This document shows, in pieces, positions 7,726-14,818 of a stretch of DNA of 21,955 bases (the stretch's first letter is position 1; each line of letters begins with the position of its first letter). Under the pieces are notes generated by a model. It made no database searches, had not been told where the DNA came from, and saw nothing but the letters and a program-made list of their open reading frames with translations. The position numbers and the translations under genes were made by a program. The stretch comes from Syntrophales bacterium (GTDB taxonomy: Bacteria; Desulfobacterota; Syntrophia; Syntrophales; UBA2210), in the NCBI GenBank assembly GCA_023230565.1, contig JALNXD010000047.1, forward strand, positions 1 to 21,955, in the 5' to 3' direction.

Positions 7726-9669
7726 TTAAACCGATAGTCCCGTTCGGTACCCGTCGCTTACCGCCTCGATGATCCCCTGAGGCTGGGCGGAGTCGCCGAT
7801 ACAATAAAGTTCCGGTACTTTATCCTTCAATTTCTTAAAAAGAATATCATTTGGCCTGTATCCCGCAGCTACAACGACAGTATCAGCGGGAAGATTTCTC
7901 TTTTGGTTGTCTTCAGTTGTAACTGTGACGCCATCAGGTGCGACGGCCGAGCATTTTGTCCTGGTCAGCATTGTAACGTGTTTCTCCTGTAAACCTTCCA
8001 TCAATCTTCCCCGTACCACAGGCCTCATATCTCCGGCCATCCGCTTTAATTCCTCTATGATAGTCACATTTTTGCCTTTTGTTGCAAGGTAATGGCCTGT
8101 TTCGCAGCCGACTAATCCGCCGCCAAGGATAACGATATTCTGTCCTGTTGCAGCATTGCCTGCCAATACATCCTGCGCCATTATGGCATTATTCTCATCT
8201 AAACCCTGGATATCAGGTATGATCGGGATGCCTCCGGTGGCAATGATTACCGCGTCAGGCTTCATTTCTTCTATATCTTTTTCGGTTGCATCGCTGCCGC
8301 ATTTGATGTGTACCCCTGCTTTTTTCAGCTGGAGCTTTAAATAATCAAGCCATGGCAAAATATCGCTTTTATTGGGAGGTAATGCGGCAATGCCCAACAG
8401 GCTTCCGAGTTCAGACTTTTTTTCAAATAATGTCACTTGATGACCCTTGAGTGCGGCTACTGTTGCAGCGTGCATTCCAGCGGGACCGCCGCCGATTACC
8501 GCCACTTTTTTTATGTTAGAGGTTTTTTCAATCTGATACTGTTTCTCCATCCCGGCGGTGGGATTGATTGCACATGCCATTCCGTTTTCATTCAGCCCCA
8601 TTTTTTCTATACAGGACAGACATCCGATGCAGGGCCTTACATCATCAAGTCTGCCGTTCAAGATTTTCGAAGGTAAATCAGGGTCTGCAATAAGGCGCCT
8701 TCCGAATGCTATCAAATCGGCGTTTCCTTCTGTAAGCGCCTTTTCGCCAAGGTTCATGTCCAATCTTCCCACTGCTATTACAGGTACATTGGTGATTTTT
8801 TTCACTTCTTCAGCCAACGGGAGGAATATGCCAGGTGTGTCCGGCAAAGGGGCTTTTGTAGAAAAAGGGGATCTCAATTTCGCAGAACCGGCGCCAAATG
8901 CAGACACGTGAATAGCCTGAGCGCCAGCTTTTACTAAAAGCGGAACGACACGTTTCGTCTCTTCAATCGTAACGCCGTCTTCCACGTTATATTCACGTGC
9001 ATTAATACGGATCCAGACGAGGAAATCCGGCCCCACTGTTTTTCTTACAGCTTGAAGAATTTCCATGGGAAAGCGGGCTTTGTTTTCTATTGATCCTCCA
9101 TATAAATCATTTCTGACGTTTGATGCGGAAGAAAGAAATGAAGATACGAGATAATGATGTGCGCCGTGTATTTCCACTCCGTCAAATCCTGCGTTTTTTG
9201 CTCTCCCTGCCGCTTCCGCGAACCATTGAACGACTTCTTCGATTTCCGATACTGTGAGTTCCAGAGGGGGTTTATCCGGAGTTCCAATAGAGCGTGCCGG
9301 GCATGCATGTGCAGACGGGCTTACCTGTACCGGTTTCCCATCGCGTATTTCCCAGCCCGCGTGCATCAGTTGGACAGCGATTTTTGCTCCATGCCTGTGA
9401 ACCGCCTCTGCAAGTTTCCCCCAACTTTCAACAGCATGATCATAGCCGAGAGTAAGTTGCCGTCCTACGCTGCAACGTATGCCGGGCGCCGAACCTTCAA
9501 CTATTATCAGCCCTGCTTGCCCCTTTGCACGTGCTTCATAATAGTCAATGGCACGCTGATCCATGTACCCATCGTTTCCGCCGTAAAATGTACCCATTGG
9601 TGCCATTACAATCCGATTTTTTAATTGCATGCCTCCCAGTCGAAAAGGTTCAAAAAGTTTTGATGCCAT
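7726..9669 (-). CDS. Old-Yellow-Enzyme/2,4-dienoyl-CoA reductase-type FMN, 4Fe-4S, FAD oxidoreductase
   Basis: The 647-residue protein has the layout of the 2,4-dienoyl-CoA reductase (FadH), BaiCD and trimethylamine dehydrogenase group. Residues 1-340 form an FMN TIM barrel (LKNRIVMAPMGT, VQLMHAGW, EIHGAHHYLVSSFLSSASNVRNDLYGGS). A 4Fe-4S motif follows with Cys 347, 350, 353 and 366 (CX2CX2CX12C, a trimethylamine dehydrogenase-like spacing). An FAD/NAD(P) module begins with VIGGGPAGMHAAT, has a second ILGGGLVGCETG site and ends on YCIGDSAQPQGIIEAVSDGY. Members reduce activated C=C bonds, often of enoyl-CoAs, with NAD(P)H. The substrate here is not identifiable. Start: ATG 9669 lies 10 bases from AAGGAG (9680-9685); an in-frame GTG at 9672 lies 7 bases away and is equally possible. 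It leads the pair with DUF169. Confidence 0.9.
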   Translation of the reverse strand: MASKLFEPFRLGGMQLKNRIVMAPMGTFYGGNDGYMDQRAIDYYEARAKGQAGLIIVEGSAPGIRCSVGRQLTLGYDHAVESWGKLAEAVHRHGAKIAVQLMHAGWEIRDGKPVQVSPSAHACPARSIGTPDKPPLELTVSEIEEVVQWFAEAAGRAKNAGFDGVEIHGAHHYLVSSFLSSASNVRNDLYGGSIENKARFPMEILQAVRKTVGPDFLVWIRINAREYNVEDGVTIEETKRVVPLLVKAGAQAIHVSAFGAGSAKLRSPFSTKAPLPDTPGIFLPLAEEVKKITNVPVIAVGRLDMNLGEKALTEGNADLIAFGRRLIADPDLPSKILNGRLDDVRPCIGCLSCIEKMGLNENGMACAINPTAGMEKQYQIEKTSNIKKVAVIGGGPAGMHAATVAALKGHQVTLFEKKSELGSLLGIAALPPNKSDILPWLDYLKLQLKKAGVHIKCGSDATEKDIEEMKPDAVIIATGGIPIIPDIQGLDENNAIMAQDVLAGNAATGQNIVILGGGLVGCETGHYLATKGKNVTIIEELKRMAGDMRPVVRGRLMEGLQEKHVTMLTRTKCSAVAPDGVTVTTEDNQKRNLPADTVVVAAGYRPNDILFKKLKDKVPELYCIGDSAQPQGIIEAVSDGYRTGLSV

Positions 9670-9910
9670 CACAAAAAATCTCCTTTTTTATTTTCATTAA
9701 CTTTGGTGAAGATGCTTTTATTCATCGAAACCCGGTGTGAAAATTTGACTGCAATTCTTGTATCATTCTGTTTAGAGCATCAGATTTTGCTAAAGAACGA
9801 TATATCGCAACTGTCTGAGGGAACCAATGTCATCTGATAAAAATGAAAATACGTAATAGAAACTGCTGTAAATTGATGCGCATGCGCAAAGCGTCTGAAA
9901 ATCGGAACCA

Positions 9911-9928
9911 CCGTATCAAAAGATACGG
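9911..9928. repeat. Perfect 7-bp inverted repeat
   Basis: CCGTATC and GATACGG flank an AAAA loop. No T-run follows on either strand. It lies just past the LivK-side terminator and upstream of the flavoprotein gene, so a leader hairpin or regulator site is possible. Confidence 0.5.
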
Positions 9929-9949
9929 GAACTATCAATAAATAAAATG

Positions 9950-9990
9950 AAAAAAGCCCCCGGGCCCGAATTCGAGCTCCGAGAGCTTTT
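9950..9990 (-). terminator. Rho-independent terminator of the LivK-type gene
   Basis: In minus-strand RNA AAAAGCUCUCGG (9990-9979) pairs over 12 positions with CCGGGGGCUUUU (9963-9952), using two U-G wobbles, and is followed by U residues. The wobbles would be A/C mismatches in plus-strand RNA, so it works for the minus strand. An inner hairpin can form in the loop. Confidence 0.7.
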
Positions 9991-10050
9991 CTGGTAATGC
10001 AGGTATTCAGAAGTTGAATCTTATATTCGCACGAGCTAAGATTCAGGCTA

Positions 10051-11247
10051 TCAGTCAATGACACCTTCCGGGATATCGAGCGTTCCAATGAATACCGCTT
10101 TACCGCTCTTTATCACATATGCAGTGATTGGAAACATAAGCTGCCGTTTAATGCCGAATACTTTCTTCAACCCGAAGCTGAGTTCTCCGAAGGGAGAATC
10201 CCATGTCATATTTTCCAGATGGTCGGCCAAAACTTTTGAATCAAAGCTTTGGGTATCTACAATGGCCTTTGTGAGGCAGAGAACGAGTTCCGTGTGAGAC
10301 CATACATTGGGAGACCATTCCTTTACTCCCCATTTTGCTACATAACGGTCATACACATCCTGCTGAGCCTTATTTTGCGGTTCGAACGGGCCGGCAACCG
10401 CCAGATATGCACCTTCGGCATGCGTGCACGCTATTTTGAGAACCTGTTCGGGATCAGGCCCCCATGCAAGGAGAATGTCACCCTTGTATCCAAGCTCTCT
10501 TGCCTGTTTGCACATGAGCGCTGCGCTTGTCGGATCAGTATAGCTGGTGTCGATTAAATCAGGTTTTTGAGTGGCTATCAGCTTGGTTAATATGGAGGTG
10601 AAGTCTTTCGTCCCTCTTTCGAAGAAAATTTTCGCGACAATTTCCAGATTATTAATATCGGCAAGCAGTTCGGCTGCCTTAAGGCCGCTTTTCCCTGTTT
10701 CGTCTTCAGGGTTGATAACCGCTACAGTTTTTATCCCTTCCCTCTCCTTCAGCATCGGGAAAAAGGCGGCATACATATTTTCAATGCCGGGATTATATCT
10801 GAATACAAGCGGATTTTTCGGATTTGTAAGAGATTCTCCGCCACCGGCGAAATTAAGAGACAGCATATTATTGCTTTTCAACAAGGGCAGACATGCTATC
10901 GCGCAGGCTCCTCCTCCTATGGCAAGAAAGCGGCACTTGTCACCGTAAATAGCCTTATTGGCTGCCTTCACCGCTTCGGCGGGAATGTACTTTGAGTCAT
11001 AAGACAAGGTATTCCATTTATAGGTTTTCCCTTTTACCGTAAAGCCGCCCTGCTCATTTACAAGATCGGCCCCCATATCGATCGACCGATAATCGGTTAT
11101 TCCCCATGGTGAGGCCGGACCAGTCAAGTAGCTGATAATTCCAAGATTTACGGATTCAGCTTCCGCCGCGACACTCTGAAATGGGGCCGCAATCAAGCCG
11201 ATAGTGAAAAGGCAAATCCCAATGGCCAAAGTATAACGTTTCTTCAT
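10051..11247 (-). CDS. LivK-type ABC transporter substrate-binding protein
   Basis: This is a 398-residue periplasmic binding protein of the branched-chain amino acid/amide class (Peripla_BP_6). A signal peptide (MKKRYTLAIGICLFTIGLIA, cut near SVAA-EAES) precedes the mature start VNLGIISYLTGPASPWG and the typical IDMGADLVNEQGGFTVKGK. Later segments (FRYNPGIENMYAAFFPML, then TVAVINPEDETGKSG) fit the two-lobed fold. The start is placed at 11247 because GGAGGAG (11255-11261) is 7 bases away and a signal peptide follows directly; a longer frame reaching 11355 lacks both. No permease or ATPase genes of the same transporter are present in the window. LivK-type proteins bind amino acids, amides, aromatic acids and other organic acids. 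The nearby acyl-CoA enzymes make a carboxylic acid ligand plausible, but this is not shown by sequence. Confidence 0.87.
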   Translation of the reverse strand: MKKRYTLAIGICLFTIGLIAAPFQSVAAEAESVNLGIISYLTGPASPWGITDYRSIDMGADLVNEQGGFTVKGKTYKWNTLSYDSKYIPAEAVKAANKAIYGDKCRFLAIGGGACAIACLPLLKSNNMLSLNFAGGGESLTNPKNPLVFRYNPGIENMYAAFFPMLKEREGIKTVAVINPEDETGKSGLKAAELLADINNLEIVAKIFFERGTKDFTSILTKLIATQKPDLIDTSYTDPTSAALMCKQARELGYKGDILLAWGPDPEQVLKIACTHAEGAYLAVAGPFEPQNKAQQDVYDRYVAKWGVKEWSPNVWSHTELVLCLTKAIVDTQSFDSKVLADHLENMTWDSPFGELSFGLKKVFGIKRQLMFPITAYVIKSGKAVFIGTLDIPEGVID

Positions 11248-11254
11248 TCTTTTG

Positions 11255-11261
11255 CTCCTCC
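11255..11261 (-). promoter_or_regulatory. Ribosome-binding site that decides the LivK-type start
   Basis: GGAGGAG on the minus strand lies 7 bases before the ATG at 11247 and fixes the start directly before the signal peptide. Confidence 0.7.
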
Positions 11262-11373
11262 AATCTATACGCTTTTGGATGGCTGGCCGAAATGGCATTC
11301 CAGAACACTTTAAACTTATGCGAATTCTTCTGACTCTCAGGAAGAAAAAACGCAACCAAATCGGTTTTTATGC

Positions 11374-11393
11374 CATCCCAGTTTGCAGGGATG
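11374..11393. promoter_or_regulatory. Inverted repeat, candidate operator for the LivK-type gene
   Basis: CATCCC (11374-11379) and GGGATG (11388-11393) form perfect 6-base arms with an 8-base centre. The repeat begins at the base directly after the -10 box of the minus-strand promoter and so covers the expected transcription start. Binding there would block transcription. A hairpin in the start of the leader RNA is the alternative. Confidence 0.45.
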
Positions 11394-11420
11394 ATTATAG
11401 GAAATGCCTTTGCATGTCAA
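11394..11420 (-). promoter_or_regulatory. Promoter of the LivK-type gene, consensus hexamers with short spacer
   Basis: TTGACA (11415-11420) and TATAAT (11394-11399) on the minus strand both match the sigma-70 consensus fully but are only 15 bases apart; 17 is usual. The leader RNA would be about 140 bases. Confidence 0.55.
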
Positions 11421-11667
11421 GCTGATCTTGAAAAGAAGCAGAATGCCGCTTTATATCCGAGAAACTGAATTCACAGATATATCTTTTGCAGTATATGTCT
11501 GCAGGATTTATAGTTTGACCGGCGGGTGACGTATCTTGCTTACAATGAAACGCCTTGTTAAAAGCGTCTTGTGCAGGCCGGCAATATATTTTCGTATGCG
11601 GAATAAGCCTGGACCTATGAGAAGAACAAGGTGCGGGAGAATAATTCAAATAAATAGATAAAATAGA
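11421..11667. other. Rest of the divergent intergenic region
   Basis: This belongs to the roughly 480-base gap between the LivK-type start and the first crotonase. I see no gene. It becomes AT-rich towards the crotonase, and regulator sites for the divergent pair could lie here, but no strong repeat stands out. Confidence 0.4.
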
Positions 11668-11696
11668 TTGAAAAAGGATTAAAAATTAGAGATAAA
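11668..11696 (+). promoter_or_regulatory. Candidate promoter of the first crotonase gene
   Basis: TTGAAA (11668-11673) and GATAAA (11691-11696) are 17 bases apart, matching 5 of 6 and 4 of 6 consensus positions. Transcription would begin near 11703, giving a leader of about 25 bases with GGAGGG at 11718-11723. Confidence 0.45.
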
Positions 11697-11728
11697 CACA
11701 AAAAACAATTTTTTGACGGAGGGCTACA

Positions 11729-12535
11729 GTGGACTTTAAAGAAATCTTGTACGAAGTTAAGGAAGGGGTTGCCGTAATCACGCTGAACAGGCCTGAGCGC
11801 ATGAATGCCCTGACGGTACGGACTCATAATGAGCTGGAAGAAGCTATTGACGGAGCGGAAAAAGATGATGCCGTTCGGGCTATTGTGCTGACCGGTGCAG
11901 GCAAGGGTTTTTGCTCAGGGGACGATGTGCAGGATATATTCCTTAGCCCCGAGGATAAAATCGCTCAAAATAAAGATTTCCGGCTTCAATTTCTGCAAAG
12001 AAAAAAACATTTTATGGGGGGAGCCCATCGTCTGGTTGAAATAAATAAACCCTCGATCGCCGCGGTGAACGGCGCAGCCGTAGGCTATGGGTGTGACATG
12101 AGTCTGATGTGTAATATGCGCATTGCTTCGGACAAAGCTCGTTTTGGGGAAGTATTTCTCAGGGTGGGACTGCTTCCTGACGCCGCCATGATCCTGCTTC
12201 CCCGCATAATCGGAACGGCGAAAGCATATGAGATGATTTTGACGACTGATATAATCGATGCACAGGAAGCCGAGCGAATCGGTTTGGTGAACAAGGTTGT
12301 GCCTCATGATCAGCTGATGAGCGCCGCTTTGGAAATGGCACACAAAATTACCAGCAAGCCTCCGATTTCGGTGCAGCTGGCAATCGAAGGGGTCCGGCGG
12401 GGTCTGAATATGCCTATGCCCGACTATATGGAGTGGCATGCCCAGGCCTTCATGTATTGCGCGGAAACAGAGGATCATATAGAAGGATCCAAGGCCTTTT
12501 TGGAGAAAAGAGCTCCTGTTTTCAAAGGCAAATGA
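11729..12535 (+). CDS. Enoyl-CoA hydratase/isomerase (crotonase) family protein, PaaG-like active site
   Basis: This is a 268-residue crotonase, the normal size for the family. It has the oxyanion-hole segments FCSGDDV (61-67) and AAVNGAAVGYGCDMSL (111-126). Aligned to rat enoyl-CoA hydratase, Glu144 is replaced by Asp123 and Glu164 by Phe143. An acidic residue, Asp151, stands in GLLPDAA, the position used by PaaG-type isomerases. Isomerase or hydratase chemistry on an unusual acyl-CoA is therefore more likely than standard beta-oxidation hydration; this is inference from residues. The start is GTG with GGAGGG 5 bases upstream. It is the first gene of a plus-strand series with the FMN enzyme and a second crotonase, and is divergent from the LivK-type gene. 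A 254-base gap with hairpins follows, so it may be transcribed partly on its own. Confidence 0.9.
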   Translation: MDFKEILYEVKEGVAVITLNRPERMNALTVRTHNELEEAIDGAEKDDAVRAIVLTGAGKGFCSGDDVQDIFLSPEDKIAQNKDFRLQFLQRKKHFMGGAHRLVEINKPSIAAVNGAAVGYGCDMSLMCNMRIASDKARFGEVFLRVGLLPDAAMILLPRIIGTAKAYEMILTTDIIDAQEAERIGLVNKVVPHDQLMSAALEMAHKITSKPPISVQLAIEGVRRGLNMPMPDYMEWHAQAFMYCAETEDHIEGSKAFLEKRAPVFKGK

Positions 12536-12543
12536 TGATGCTC

Positions 12544-12595
12544 TCGTAAAAAGTCCGAGGAGCTTGACTGTAAGGCGGTTTCGTAAAAGCTCCTC
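12544..12595. repeat. Intergenic element with direct and inverted repeats
   Basis: GAGGAGCTT (12557-12565) and AAGCTCCTC (12587-12595) are perfect 9-base inverted arms around 21 bases. TCGTAAAA occurs twice in the same element, at 12544-12551 and 12581-12588. There is no T-run, so it is a poor terminator; a degraded dispersed repeat is possible. Confidence 0.5.
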
Positions 12596-12621
12596 AACCG
12601 TTGCGCCGGCAATATAATTGG

Positions 12622-12653
12622 AAGTAAGTGACGTTTTGCAACGTCACTTACTT
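12622..12653. repeat. Perfect 14-bp hairpin
   Basis: AAGTAAGTGACGTT (12622-12635) and AACGTCACTTACTT (12640-12653) are exact reverse complements around a TTGC loop. No T-run follows on the plus strand. It lies 137 bases before the FMN enzyme start. It could be an mRNA-stabilising or processing hairpin, an operator, or a small palindromic repeat element. Confidence 0.7.
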
Positions 12654-12789
12654 AGAAGCTCAAGAGCAAGGAGCATGGAATCCTTACTGCGGGCGTACAC
12701 AGGCCTGCGCGGCAGGTGCGAAAAATGAGGCGCGGAACGGATTTTTAATTATTGAAGTTAGAATTACCTATAAAATAACGGAGGAGAAT

Positions 12790-13842
12790 ATGATTAAGAC
12801 GAAATTTACAGAAATGTTGGGAGTTCAGCATCCTATCATGCTGGCTGGAATGAACTGGATTACCACACCTAAGCTTGTTTCTGCGGTCTGCAATGCGGGC
12901 GGCCTGGGCATACTTGCTACCGCAGCATCCACACCGGAAGAAACACGGAAAAACATTCAAGAGATCCGCAGTCTGACAGACAAGCCCTTCGGTATAAATC
13001 AGATATTGATAGGTCCGGGAGCCAAAGAAAACGTTGCAGTTGCAATCGAGGAAAAAGTTCCGATTATCAATTATTCCCTGGGCAAACCATGGTTCATAGA
13101 CGAGGTTCATGCCTACGGCGGGAAGGTGATGGGAACGGTTGCGCTGGCCCGGCACGCCGCTCGGGCCGAGCAGCTTGGATGTGATATGCTTGCGGTCACC
13201 GGACATGAGGCTGCCGCCCATGGCGATGTGGCAACATCAATGGTCCTGATCCCCCTTGTGGCCAGCATGGTAAAAATTCCGATTATCGCAGCCGGCGGAA
13301 TCTATGACGGCCGTGGTGTGGCAGCCGCGCTTCTTCTGGGGGCGTCTGCGGTTTCCATGGGTACCCGCTTTATCGTCACCCAGGAAAGCGATGTGCATGA
13401 TAATTTTAAAAATTTGATCATAAAAGCGTCTGAACAGGACACATTATACAGCGATGTGTTTGATGGTATGCCCGGAAGAGTACTCAAAAGCCCTGGAGCT
13501 GAAGCTATAATGAAATCAGGGCTCAATCTGATCGATTCGATGAAAAGCGCCCTGGAAATAAAGAAGATTTTGAACCTCTCGACAACCAAGTTCCTGGCCC
13601 TGAGCAAGGACATGATGAAATCGGAAGAAGGGAAAAGCCTCCTCATGCAGGCACGCCAGGCGAACGGGACCATCAAGCACTTGAAGGCACTCAGGGAGGG
13701 AGATGAAAAAGAAGGCTTTATGTTTGCCGGACAGTGTGTCGGAGGAATTCAGGACATTCCCACCTGCAAGGAACTGATCGATAGAATTATTGCCGAAGCG
13801 GAGAATGAAATCGAATCGGCCCGGCAAAAGATAAGCGCCTGA
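12790..13842 (+). CDS. FMN-dependent nitronate monooxygenase/FabK-like enoyl reductase family protein
   Basis: The 350-residue TIM-barrel flavoprotein shows the family's opening HPIMLAGMNWITTPKLVSAV and NAGGLGILAT (about 14-44). It has TGHEAAAHGD (137-146) with His144 at the position of the catalytic base of nitronate monooxygenases, and the FMN phosphate site IIAAGGIYDGRGVAAALLLG (165-184) followed by SAVSMGTRF. Characterised relatives oxidise nitronates with O2 or, as FabK, reduce enoyl-ACP. The flanking crotonases make an acyl-CoA substrate more plausible here. The start at 12790 is chosen because GGAGGAG (12780-12786) precedes it and family homology begins there; the frame is open back to 12628, but that part overlaps the hairpin and looks non-coding. 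It ends 48 bases before the second crotonase. Confidence 0.85.
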   Translation: MIKTKFTEMLGVQHPIMLAGMNWITTPKLVSAVCNAGGLGILATAASTPEETRKNIQEIRSLTDKPFGINQILIGPGAKENVAVAIEEKVPIINYSLGKPWFIDEVHAYGGKVMGTVALARHAARAEQLGCDMLAVTGHEAAAHGDVATSMVLIPLVASMVKIPIIAAGGIYDGRGVAAALLLGASAVSMGTRFIVTQESDVHDNFKNLIIKASEQDTLYSDVFDGMPGRVLKSPGAEAIMKSGLNLIDSMKSALEIKKILNLSTTKFLALSKDMMKSEEGKSLLMQARQANGTIKHLKALREGDEKEGFMFAGQCVGGIQDIPTCKELIDRIIAEAENEIESARQKISA

Positions 13843-13890
13843 TGGCATGCTTCAGAATGTACGAAATATCCGCGGGAGGTTTTAACGAGA

Positions 13891-14688
13891 ATGACTTTTG
13901 AAACAATTTTGTACGATGTTGCGGATGAAATAGCGACAATTACCCTGAACCGTCCTTCCAAGCTCAATTCTTATACACCAAAGATGGGCAATGAACTGGT
14001 TGATGCCCTCACCCAGGCCGATGAAGATCCGGGGGTGAGGGTCGTAGTACTGACGGGTGCCGGCCGGGCATTTTGTGCAGGCGCGGATATCGGAAGCTTT
14101 GCCGAGGATATCGATACCCGTGCGGCAGGAGGAACCGGGCAGCACAGCAATCAAAGGATCAAGTATTATCCGACCCTGATGCAGAGATTTTCGAAACCCA
14201 CCATTGCGGCGATCAATGGATATTCGCTTGGCATCGGATGCACTCTGACATTAAGCTGGGATATGCGGATCATTGCTGAAGATGCCAAAATGGGAGTGAC
14301 ATTTCCCCGTGTCGGTCTGATGATGGAACTTGGTTCGACATATCTGCTGCCAAGATTGATCGGTGTATCCAACGCTGCCGAAATGATGCTTACAGGACGG
14401 CATTTCACAGCCGAAGAATGCTATCGCAAGGGACTGGTGAGCTATGTCGTGCCTGGCGATAAACTGATGGAGAAGGTAAGGGAAATCGCTGACGAAATGC
14501 TTCAGTGCTCGCCGACTTCGCTGGCATACACGCGGAGAGCGCTATACGACGGGCTGAGAGGATCGCTCGAAAACGCATGCAGCTTCGAGACCCTGGGAAT
14601 GGAACATTGTTACCTCAGTCCCGAGCATAAAGAATACGTTTCCGCATTCATGGAAAAACGTAAGCCTGATTTTCGGCGGGTGAAATGA
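13891..14688 (+). CDS. Enoyl-CoA hydratase/isomerase (crotonase) family protein, second copy
   Basis: This is a 265-residue crotonase with oxyanion-hole segments FCAGADI (61-67) and AAINGYSLGIGCTLTL (106-121). Against rat enoyl-CoA hydratase the two catalytic glutamates are replaced by Thr118 and Phe138. An acidic residue, Glu146 in GLMMELGS, sits where the first crotonase has Asp151. It shares the TFPRVGL/VFLRVGL segment and overall layout with the first copy but is clearly diverged, so the two are paralogues with probably different steps rather than a recent duplication. ATG 13891 is 11 bases from GGGAGG, a rather long spacing. It ends the plus-strand series; a large hairpin lies downstream in the convergent gap. 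Confidence 0.88.
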   Translation: MTFETILYDVADEIATITLNRPSKLNSYTPKMGNELVDALTQADEDPGVRVVVLTGAGRAFCAGADIGSFAEDIDTRAAGGTGQHSNQRIKYYPTLMQRFSKPTIAAINGYSLGIGCTLTLSWDMRIIAEDAKMGVTFPRVGLMMELGSTYLLPRLIGVSNAAEMMLTGRHFTAEECYRKGLVSYVVPGDKLMEKVREIADEMLQCSPTSLAYTRRALYDGLRGSLENACSFETLGMEHCYLSPEHKEYVSAFMEKRKPDFRRVK

Positions 14689-14769
14689 AAAGAAACAAGG
14701 AAAAGATCAGCACATACAAATAACCTATAGCGCCTGAAACAGGGCCTAATATCTTTTGATGAGTATCTC

Positions 14770-14818
14770 ATAACGGTAATCGTCGCGTCGCATGGTGCGA
14801 TGCTTCGATTACCGTTAT
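14770..14818. repeat. Long hairpin in the convergent gap, possible terminator
   Basis: ATAACGGTAATCG (14770-14782) and CGATTACCGTTAT (14806-14818) are perfect 13-base arms. After a 2-base mismatch the stem continues through GCGTCGCA with TGCGATGC around a TGG loop. Only TTATTTG follows on the plus strand and no T-run on the minus strand. It lies between two converging genes and could stop both, or be a small palindromic repeat. Confidence 0.6.

Larger units (their letters stand above)
9673..10050. other. Gene-free stretch between the flavoprotein and LivK-type genes
   Basis: I find no convincing gene here. It holds the terminator at 9950-9990, a perfect 7-bp hairpin at 9911-9928 and a 12-base palindrome TGCGCATGCGCA at 9877-9888. 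The flavoprotein's promoter should lie in it, but no clear -35/-10 pair is visible. Confidence 0.5.

Noticed and set aside
9877..9888. 12-base palindrome TGCGCATGCGCA
   Set aside because: Alternating GC-rich palindromes of this length arise by chance, and nothing places it at a promoter.
11248..11355. Longer start for the LivK-type protein
   Set aside because: It would place 36 residues ahead of a clear signal peptide and lacks a ribosome-binding site.
11915..12478. 187-codon open frame on the minus strand
   Set aside because: It lies entirely opposite the first crotonase, shows no recognisable protein features and has no ribosome-binding site.
11577..12616. GCCGGCAATATA present at 11577-11588 and 12605-12616
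   Set aside because: Shared 12-base words are expected by chance in about 22 kb, and the flanks do not match.
12628..12789. N-terminal extension of the FMN enzyme from an upstream ATG
   Set aside because: It runs through the 14-bp hairpin, has no family homology, and a strong ribosome-binding site precedes the ATG at 12790.
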